This document shows positions 56,740 to 64,000 of a DNA stretch of 64,000 bases, in pieces. Positions within the stretch are counted from its first letter, which is position 1. Each line of letters starts with the position of its first letter. Source of the stretch: Sphingomonas sp. TDK1. Its GTDB lineage: Bacteria > Pseudomonadota > Alphaproteobacteria > Sphingomonadales > Sphingomonadaceae. The notes beneath the pieces were generated by a model. The model saw only the letters and a program-made list of their open reading frames with translations, ran no database searches and had not been told where the DNA came from. The stretch is taken from contig NZ_LXVY01000020.1 in the NCBI RefSeq assembly GCF_001650735.1, forward strand, positions 39,598-103,597, read 5' to 3'. The position numbers and the translations under genes are program-made.

Positions 56740-57897
56740 TTACGTATAGAGTATAACCGCAGAGGCGTGCAGCGTTTCCAGGAATGCTGCTTGCGCGCGC
56801 GTCGGGCGCCAGTCGGCACGATGCGTCACGCCGATCGTGCGGGTCACCGCACCCGGCGCCGGGCCAAGATCCGCCAGCAGGCCGCTAGCGAGTTCGACCG
56901 AAAGCTGGTCGATCGACAGCAGGGTGAGTTCGTCGCCTGCCTGGAGCAGCTCACGGATGGTCATCACCGATCCGCATTCTATCGGAACCGGCGGCAACGG
57001 GCCACCGATCTCGGCAAACAGGTTGCGCCACAAGGTGCGCAGCGGTGTCCCCTCCGGCGGCACGATCCACCCGAAGCGATTGAGGGCCGCCAGCCGATCG
57101 ACTTCCTCGGCCAGTGGGTGGCCGGCGCGACCGATGATCGTGGGCCGGTCATCGAACAGCCGGGTCTGGACCAGATCCGGCCCGAGCGTTTCGGAATCGC
57201 GCAGCGCGCCGATCATCAGGTCGATCTCGCCGTCGCGAAGCGGGCCGACGAGTTCGCCATGCGCGCCCTCATGGATCAGCAGGTCAATGCCGGCCTGGTC
57301 GCGTCGGAAGGCGTTGATCGCATGGGGCAACAGCCGTGCCCGGCAGAGCGGCATCGCGCCGATCGAGATGCGGCCCGACGCCCGGCCGAGCAGCTCGCCC
57401 AGATCTTCCACGCCGGCGCGCAGCTCGGCGAGCGCCAGCCGCAGCCGCCGCGCTACCTGCACGCCGTGATGGGTCAGCACCAGGCCGCGACCGCGCCGGT
57501 CGACCAGCCGCTGCTCCAGCGCCAGGGCGAGATCGCCGACCGCGCGGTGGACCGAGGAAACGGTAACGCCCGCAATCTGCGCCGCCGCCGGATAGCTGCC
57601 CTGCTGCGCCAGCGCCACGAACGCGCGCAGCTGCGCCGCCGTCACCCGGTTGCTGCCGATCAGCCGCAGCGCCGCCTCCACCCGCGGCACCAGCCGCAGG
57701 GCGGCCTCACTCGGCGCCATGCCGGCCGCGCGCCGCTCGAACAATGCCAGGCCCAGTTGCGCCTCCAGCTTGGCGATGCCCTGCGTCACCGCCGGCTGGG
57801 TGAGGTGCACCGCATCGGCCGCGCGGCTGACGCTGCCCAGCCGGACCACAGCCGCCATCGCGGCGAGGTGGCGGATATTGAGATGATCGACCTGCAT
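56740..57897 (-). CDS. ligR: LysR-family regulator, LigR-like
   Basis: A 385-residue LysR protein, longer than usual. HTH: NIRHLAAMAAVVRLGSVSRA, DAVHLTQPAVTQGIAKLEAQ; effector domain: RISIGAMPLCRARLLPHAIN, LPPVPIECGSVMTIRELLQA. It contains a second, weaker HTH-like segment at 95-150, as in the GbpR/LigR-type two-HTH LysR proteins. It lies between and divergent to the ligKUI and ligJABC groups, so control of the pathway by protocatechuate or its products is likely. Confidence 0.82.
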   Translation of the reverse strand: MQVDHLNIRHLAAMAAVVRLGSVSRAADAVHLTQPAVTQGIAKLEAQLGLALFERRAAGMAPSEAALRLVPRVEAALRLIGSNRVTAAQLRAFVALAQQGSYPAAAQIAGVTVSSVHRAVGDLALALEQRLVDRRGRGLVLTHHGVQVARRLRLALAELRAGVEDLGELLGRASGRISIGAMPLCRARLLPHAINAFRRDQAGIDLLIHEGAHGELVGPLRDGEIDLMIGALRDSETLGPDLVQTRLFDDRPTIIGRAGHPLAEEVDRLAALNRFGWIVPPEGTPLRTLWRNLFAEIGGPLPPVPIECGSVMTIRELLQAGDELTLLSIDQLSVELASGLLADLGPAPGAVTRTIGVTHRADWRPTRAQAAFLETLHASAVILYT

Positions 57898-57905
57898 CCG
57901 TCACG

Positions 57906-57921
57906 ATTAGCAAAAACTAAT
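57906..57921. promoter_or_regulatory. LysR-type operator between ligR and ligK
   Basis: ATTAG (57906-57910) and CTAAT (57917-57921) form a 5-bp inverted repeat with a T-N11-A core, 8 bp upstream of the ligR start and 77 bp upstream of ligK. This is the usual position for a LysR site that represses its own gene and activates the divergent one. Confidence 0.65.
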
Positions 57922-57997
57922 GGCCCTGCCATCCTTCCGATTGGATGCCGCCGCGCCGCGCGCGCACCTCCTCCGGCAAAAGATCAGAGGAGCTGCC

Positions 57998-58664
57998 ATG
58001 TCTGGCATCGTCGTCCAAAATATCGAACGCGTCGATCCTGCGGTGATCGACGGCCTCGCCCATGCCGGGGTGGCGACCGTCCACGAGGCGCAGGGCCGCA
58101 CGGGCCTGCTCGCCCCGCACCTGCGGCCGATCTATACCGGCGCACGGATCGCCGGCAGCGCCGTCACCATCTCCGCGCCGCCGGGCGACAATTGGATGGT
58201 CCATGTCGCGATCGAGCAGCTGCGCGACGGCGACATCCTGGTGCTGGCGCCGACCAGCCCTTGCACCGACGGGTATTTCGGCGATCTGCTCGCCACCTCG
58301 GCCCAGGCACGCGGCTGCCGCGGGCTGGTGATCGATGCCGGCGTGCGCGATGTACGCGACCTGACTGCGATGGGATTCCCGGTCTGGTCCAAGGCGGTCC
58401 ATGCGCAGGGGACGATCAAGGCGACCTTGGGCTCGGTCAACGTGCCCGTGGTGTGCGCCAATGCGCTGGTGAACGCTGGCGACGTGATCGTGGCAGACGA
58501 CGACGGCGTGTGCGTTATCCCTCGCGCCCAAGCGGCGGCGGTGCTGGAGAAGGCACAAGCCCGCGAAGCCCTGGAGGAAGCCAAGCGCAAGCGGCTGGCC
58601 GCCGGCGAGCTGGGCCTCGACATCTACAACATGCGCCCTCGCCTCGAAGAGATGGGGCTGAAAT

Positions 58665-58672
<8 letters not shown>
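57998..58672 (+). CDS. ligK: 4-carboxy-4-hydroxy-2-oxoadipate aldolase
   Basis: A 224-residue class II aldolase of the HMG/CHA (RraA-like) family: [54 protein letters not shown] and [18 protein letters not shown] (metal/substrate loop). It splits the C7 intermediate into pyruvate and oxaloacetate. AGAGGAG precedes ATG 57998. Its 3' end overlaps ligU by 8 bp. Confidence 0.94.
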
Positions 58673-60598
<1,926 letters not shown>

Positions 60599-60612
60599 CC
60601 CGCCGCCGCAAT

Positions 60613-60632
60613 CCTCCCCCGCCAGGGGGAGG
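60613..60632. terminator. Palindromic repeat between convergent ligI and rlmE
   Basis: CCTCCCCC-GCCA-GGGGGAGG, an 8-bp perfect stem, 14 bp past the ligI stop and 8 bp before the rlmE stop. It has the same core as the arms at 52437 and 52540. It probably ends both transcripts. Confidence 0.6.
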
Positions 60633-60640
60633 ACCGTCGC

Positions 60641-61333
60641 TTACTCCGCCTCCGGCTCCGACGCGGCTTCGCTGCGCCCCTTGAAGCCCTGCGCCACCAC
60701 ATACCATTCGACGGAGCCCTTGCGGCTGGCGGGGGGCTTGGCGTGCTTCACGGTGGCGAAATTGCGCTTCATCTCGGCGATCAGCGCCGAATCCGCGCCG
60801 CCGGCGAACACCTTGGCGACGAAATCGCCGCCGGGCGCCAGCGTCTTGATCGCGAAGTCGAACGCGGTTTCCACCAGCGCCATCGTACGCAGGGCATCGG
60901 TCTGCGGATGCCCGACGGTGTTCGCCGCCATGTCGGACAGGATCAGGTCCGGCGTGCCGCCCAGCGCCTCGATCAGCCGATCCGGCGCGGCGTCGTCCAT
61001 GAAGTCCATCTGCAACAGCGTCGCACCGTCGATCGGATCGACCGGCAGCAAATCGATGCCGACCACCGCCGCCTTGGGCAGCACGCGCCGCACCACCTGC
61101 GTCCAGCCGCCCGGGGCGACGCCGAGATCGACCACGCGCTTGGCGCCCTTCAGGAAGCCGAACTTCTCGTCCAGCTCGGTCAGCTTATAGGCCGCGCGGC
61201 TGCGATAGCCCTCGGCCTTTGCCCGCCGGACATAGGGGTCGTTCAGCTGGCGCTCCAGCCAGCGCGTCGATTGCGCCGTCCGGCCGCGCGCCGTGCGCAC
61301 GCGAACATGGCCGCGGCCACCGCCCCTGCTCAT
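60641..61333 (-). CDS. rlmE: 23S rRNA (uridine2552-2'-O)-methyltransferase RlmE
   Basis: A 230-residue FtsJ/RrmJ-type methyltransferase. The SAM motif is [15 protein letters not shown]; the K-D-K-E catalytic set is visible as RSRAAYKL (Lys), [15 protein letters not shown] (Asp), FVAKVFAGG (Lys) and the late KGSVEWYVV (Glu). It has the Arg/Gly-rich N-terminus common in alphaproteobacterial RlmE. It follows the phosphatase gene by 18 bp on the same strand. Confidence 0.93.
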   Translation of the reverse strand: MSRGGGRGHVRVRTARGRTAQSTRWLERQLNDPYVRRAKAEGYRSRAAYKLTELDEKFGFLKGAKRVVDLGVAPGGWTQVVRRVLPKAAVVGIDLLPVDPIDGATLLQMDFMDDAAPDRLIEALGGTPDLILSDMAANTVGHPQTDALRTMALVETAFDFAIKTLAPGGDFVAKVFAGGADSALIAEMKRNFATVKHAKPPASRKGSVEWYVVAQGFKGRSEAASEPEAE

Positions 61334-61351
61334 CGAATCTTCCTCACAACC

Positions 61352-62422
61352 TTATAAGGGCGCGCCGCCGATCAGCCGCCGCAATATGCCTTCGCGAATG
61401 CCGCGATCGGCGATGCCTAGCCGCTCGGCGGGCCAGATGTCGAGGATCGTCTCCAGGATCGCGCATCCGGCGGCAACCAGATCGGCCCGCTCGTTGCCGA
61501 TGCACGGCACCTGCGCGCGTTCCTTGACGCTCATGGCCGCAATGCGCCCGCTCACCTCGCGCATCGCCGCGCTGGGCACGATCAGCCCGTCCACCGCCGA
61601 GCGATCATAGGAAGCGAGCCCCAGATGCACGCTGGCGAGCGTCGTCACCGTACCGCTGGTGCCGAGCAGCCGGCGCGTGCCCTTGGGGGGGCGCAGCCGG
61701 GCGACGAAGGGCGCGAAGCTCTCCCGCACCCGGGCGCGCATGTCGGCATAGGCGGCGGCGCGGGCATCGGCGCCCACGGCCTTGCTCTGCCCGGTCGCCT
61801 CGCTCAGCGACACCACGCCCCAGGGGGCACTGTGCCAGTCGAGGATGCGCGGAATGGGCGCGTGCGAATCGACAAGTACCAGCTCGGTCGAGCCGCCACC
61901 GATATCGAACACCAGCGCCGGTCCGTCGCCGGGTTCGAGCAGCGCATGACAGCCGAGTACGGCCAGGCGTGCTTCCTCCTCGGCCGTGATGATGTCGAGC
62001 GCGATGCCGGTTTCGCGATAGGCCCGCTCGATGAACTCGGCCCCGTTCACGGCCTGGCGACAAGCCTGGGTCGCCACCGATCGCGCGAGCGCGACATTGC
62101 GGCGCTTCAGCTTGTCCGCACAGATTCGCAGCGCCGCGAGGGTGCGTTCGATCGCCGCGTCGGACAGGCGACCGGTCGTCGCCAGTCCCTCGCCCAGCCG
62201 CACGATCCGCGAGAAGGCGTCGATCACGGCGAACCCGCCCCCCTGCGGTCGCGCGATCAGCAGCCGGCAATTGTTGGTACCCAGATCCAGCGCCGCATAG
62301 TGGCGCGCCTCGGGCCAGCGCGCGGCCGGGCCCTTCGCGGCTGGCGGCGCCACGGGGCGGGCGGCGGAAACGCGCCTCCCGCGGGGCATTCTGGCGGAGC
62401 CATCCCCCATCACATCACTCAC
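61352..62422 (-). CDS. Ppx/GppA family exopolyphosphatase/pppGpp phosphatase
   Basis: A 356-residue ASKHA-fold phosphatase. Phosphate loops: YAALDLGTNNCRLLIARPQG and ALVFDIGGGSTELVLVD; RSVATQACRQAVNGAEFIER and RRLLGTSGTVTTLASVHLGL follow. Members hydrolyse polyphosphate or pppGpp. It lacks the C-terminal HD domain of long Ppx/GppA proteins, as usual for alphaproteobacterial short forms found next to rlmE. Confidence 0.9.
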   Translation of the reverse strand: MSDVMGDGSARMPRGRRVSAARPVAPPAAKGPAARWPEARHYAALDLGTNNCRLLIARPQGGGFAVIDAFSRIVRLGEGLATTGRLSDAAIERTLAALRICADKLKRRNVALARSVATQACRQAVNGAEFIERAYRETGIALDIITAEEEARLAVLGCHALLEPGDGPALVFDIGGGSTELVLVDSHAPIPRILDWHSAPWGVVSLSEATGQSKAVGADARAAAYADMRARVRESFAPFVARLRPPKGTRRLLGTSGTVTTLASVHLGLASYDRSAVDGLIVPSAAMREVSGRIAAMSVKERAQVPCIGNERADLVAAGCAILETILDIWPAERLGIADRGIREGILRRLIGGAPL

Positions 62423-62522
62423 TTATCTTCTTCCGTCACCAGACCAAAACGGTCCGGCCGGTGCTTGGATGCGAGGCTAGACGAGGTCTGACGCAAGAGC
62501 AAGGCGAGCGCGCATTTGCGCG

Positions 62523-62551
62523 TTGACAGGGGCGCTGCATCCCCCTATCTG
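62523..62551 (+). promoter_or_regulatory. tRNA-Gln promoter
   Basis: A perfect -35 TTGACA (62523-62528), 17-bp spacer and -10 TATCTG (62546-62551), about 15 bp upstream of the mature tRNA 5' end. Confidence 0.75.
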
Positions 62552-62566
62552 GCGCGTCCTGTCCGG

Positions 62567-62640
62567 TGCCCCGTCGTCTAAAGGTAAGACTACGGACTCT
62601 GACTCCGTCAATTGAGGTTCGAATCCTCACGGGGCATCCA
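62567..62640 (+). tRNA. tRNA-Gln (anticodon CTG)
   Basis: 74 nt with a full cloverleaf: acceptor stem TGCCCCG/CGGGGCA, discriminator T and encoded CCA; anticodon stem ACGGA/TCCGT with loop CTCTGAC giving CTG; T-arm GAGG-TTCGAAT-CCTC. It reads CAG glutamine codons. Confidence 0.97.
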
Positions 62641-62761
62641 ACAGCTTGTCCCTTGCCAAATTAGCTTGCCCTCCGGGACACTTAGGTGTGCCCGCGAAAG
62701 CGTTGGCAAAGCTGCAGACTCGGTCATCATATTCGCGCTCCAGTCAAAAAGGAGCAGCCGG

Positions 62762-64000
62762 ATGGCCAAACGAAAACCTCCAAAAACCGTCGATCCCAAA
62801 GCCGTCGTCGAACGGACGAATCAGATGCGGGCCTTTGGCAGCGACCTCGTCCCTGTCGAAGCGGTCTACCACGTTAAAGACCTCGCACCCCGCACCCGCG
62901 GCCCCTGGAACAAGGAAGCGGAGAAGATCGCCTTCCGCGATTCGGGGACAGGATATTCCTGTATCATCCGCCGGTCGCCTCATACCGGCGCCCTCGAGGG
63001 GTTCGTCGCGATCTTGCCGAATCACCCATTATTCAACTTCTCGAACGGCGCCGTGGAGAGTGTTGGCGTTACCGCCTATGGCGGCCTGAACTATGCCAGG
63101 GCCTGTGAAGATGGCGCACCGGAGTGGTTCTCGATCTGCCACGTGGTGCGCCACGACACCTCAACGGTCGCAGGAAGTGAGTCTAACGATTCGGCTCGGG
63201 CGTGCAGTCTGGTTGGCGTGAGCCGCAGGGTGATCCGGTATCAGCCGACCAGGGGCGATGATGCGCCCTTGCGGGCGCGGTTGCGCGAGCTGGCGGCGGA
63301 GCGCCGCCGGTTCGGCTATCGTCGCCTCGGCTATCTTCTGGCGCGGGAGGGCATGACGCCCAATCACAAGAAGCTGCGGCGCATCTACCGCGAGGAGAAC
63401 CTGCGGGTCCGCCGTCGCGGCGGCCGCAAGCGAGCCTTAGGCACGCGGGCGCCGATGCTGTTGCCAGACGGGCCGAACCAGCGCTGGTCGCTGGACTTCG
63501 TATCCGACACGCTGACGTGCAGCCGTCGCTTCCGCATCCTGTGCGTGGTCGATGACTACACGCGGGAATGTCTCGCTCTGGTAGCCGACACGTCGCTGTC
63601 GGGCGTTCGAGTCGCGCGCGAACTGACGCGGTTGATCGGGCTGCGCGGCAAGCCGCATACGGTGGTCAGCGACAATGGCACCGAGCTGACCTCCTCGGCC
63701 ATCCTGCGCTGGTCGCAGGAACGGCGCGTCGAATGGCACTACATCGCGCCGGGCAAGCCGATGCAGAACGGCTTCGTCGAAAGCTTCAACGGGCGGTTGC
63801 GCGACGAATGCCTCAACGAGACGCTGTTCACGTCACTGGCGCACGCCCGCTTCGTGCTCGACGCCTGGCGGCATGACTACAACCACATCAGGCCGCACTC
63901 GAAACTGGGCGGGAAGACCCCCGCCGAGATCGCCGGTCAAGGTGTCCGGGGGCATGCCCCCGGACACCTTGGCATCCCATCAAGCAACCATCATGAAGGA
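62762..64000 (+). CDS. Open chimeric frame: phage-like hypothetical protein joined in frame to IS3 transposase
   Basis: The frame opens at ATG 62762 after AAAGGAGC and runs without a stop to the window edge (at least 413 codons). Residues 1-137 look like a host or phage protein: [55 protein letters not shown], similar in layout to short prophage proteins of the HPL-GLNYA type. From about residue 140 it is IS3 OrfB ([33 protein letters not shown]). The join at about 63175-63190 means the element cut this gene in its reading frame; a fused product could be made but is unlikely to be functional. Confidence 0.6.
   Translation, partial: MAKRKPPKTVDPKAVVERTNQMRAFGSDLVPVEAVYHVKDLAPRTRGPWNKEAEKIAFRDSGTGYSCIIRRSPHTGALEGFVAILPNHPLFNFSNGAVESVGVTAYGGLNYARACEDGAPEWFSICHVVRHDTSTVAGSESNDSARACSLVGVSRRVIRYQPTRGDDAPLRARLRELAAERRRFGYRRLGYLLAREGMTPNHKKLRRIYREENLRVRRRGGRKRALGTRAPMLLPDGPNQRWSLDFVSDTLTCSRRFRILCVVDDYTRECLALVADTSLSGVRVARELTRLIGLRGKPHTVVSDNGTELTSSAILRWSQERRVEWHYIAPGKPMQNGFVESFNGRLRDECLNETLFTSLAHARFVLDAWRHDYNHIRPHSKLGGKTPAEIAGQGVRGHAPGHLGIPSSNHHEG
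63178..64000 (+). mobile_element. IS3-family element, 5'-truncated orfB
   Basis: OrfB transposase (DDE) with the helix-turn-helix/HTH_21 segment [17 protein letters not shown] and the integrase-core DDE: Asp in [13 protein letters not shown], Asp in [11 protein letters not shown], Glu in [17 protein letters not shown], and the final [16 protein letters not shown]. OrfA, the frameshift window and the first codons of OrfB are missing, so this copy cannot transpose alone. It continues to the window edge. Confidence 0.82.
63939..63970. repeat. Perfect 32-bp palindrome at the 3' end of the transposase
   Basis: AAGGTGTCCGGGGGCA (63939-63954) followed by its exact reverse complement, with no loop. 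It begins where the conserved OrfB protein ends (AEIAGQ). It could be a strong terminator/barrier of the IS or two fused terminal repeats. The frame stays open through it. Confidence 0.6.

Noticed and set aside
62567..62762. tRNA-Gln as integration site for the phage-like gene that follows
   Set aside because: No integrase and no repeat of the tRNA 3' end were found inside the window; the idea needs sequence beyond 64000.

Overview
The window looks like chromosome of a sphingomonad (Alphaproteobacteria, Sphingomonadaceae). It is GC-rich. It carries the protocatechuate 4,5-cleavage (lig) pathway in sphingomonad form, an EcfG-type stress promoter in front of an HWE histidine kinase, a Ti-type TraA relaxase with TraC/TraD, and copies of a G/C palindromic intergenic repeat. 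Taxonomy is inferred from gene content only; no rRNA gene is present.

Layout. 1-4.1 kb: the 5' end of a PadR regulator and a periplasmic class C-type serine hydrolase whose promoters share one palindromic operator, then a GAF-PAS-HWE sensor kinase convergent with a single-domain response regulator. 4.3-13.6 kb: accessory DNA of conjugative origin, with an excisionase-like antitoxin/PIN toxin pair, AlpA regulator, ArdC-like antirestriction protein, nucleotidyltransferase-HEPN fusion, HU, a YbaK gene broken by an amber codon, traD-traC, a likely oriT and traA. It ends in a truncated gene and an IS3 scrap. 13.6-16.7 kb: a HEPN-like protein, a fluoride riboswitch controlling a CLC-F-type fluoride exporter, and a DsbA-like lipoprotein. 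16.7-32.2 kb: metal, sulfur and redox functions: YVTN propeller/DUF305; a sulfite module (LysR, TDT permease, SorA-like molybdoenzyme, cytochrome c); OsmC; copBA preceded by a CnrYXH-like sigma-factor operon; divergent copCD; and a glutaredoxin-MauE fusion divergent from MerR. After a gene-free stretch, 33.1-39.9 kb holds a probable pyroglutamate system: DUF2891, DUF979, DUF969, a MarR-type regulator and, divergently, a 5-oxoprolinase.

40-44.8 kb holds the most unusual locus. A 978-residue protein joins a catalase-like heme domain to a LodA-like quinoprotein oxidase, and the next gene is a LodB-like flavoprotein. 44.8-60.6 kb is aromatic catabolism: vanillate (VanA, VanR with a perfect VanR operator) and 4-hydroxybenzoate (PobA with an AraC regulator) converge on protocatechuate. 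LigAB opens the ring, LigC and LigI form and hydrolyse the pyrone dicarboxylate, and LigU, LigJ and LigK lead to pyruvate and oxaloacetate, with a LigR-like LysR regulator at the divergent promoter. 60.6-62.6 kb is housekeeping (RlmE, Ppx/GppA, tRNA-Gln). The window ends in an open frame where a phage-like hypothetical protein runs in frame into a 5'-truncated IS3 transposase.

Operons are tight, with many ATGA/GTGA start-stop overlaps. Mobile-element scars (a deleted second toxin-antitoxin copy at 40.2 kb, the IS3 scrap at 13.5 kb, IS21-like repeats at 14.3 kb) suggest repeated acquisition and loss around a catabolic backbone.
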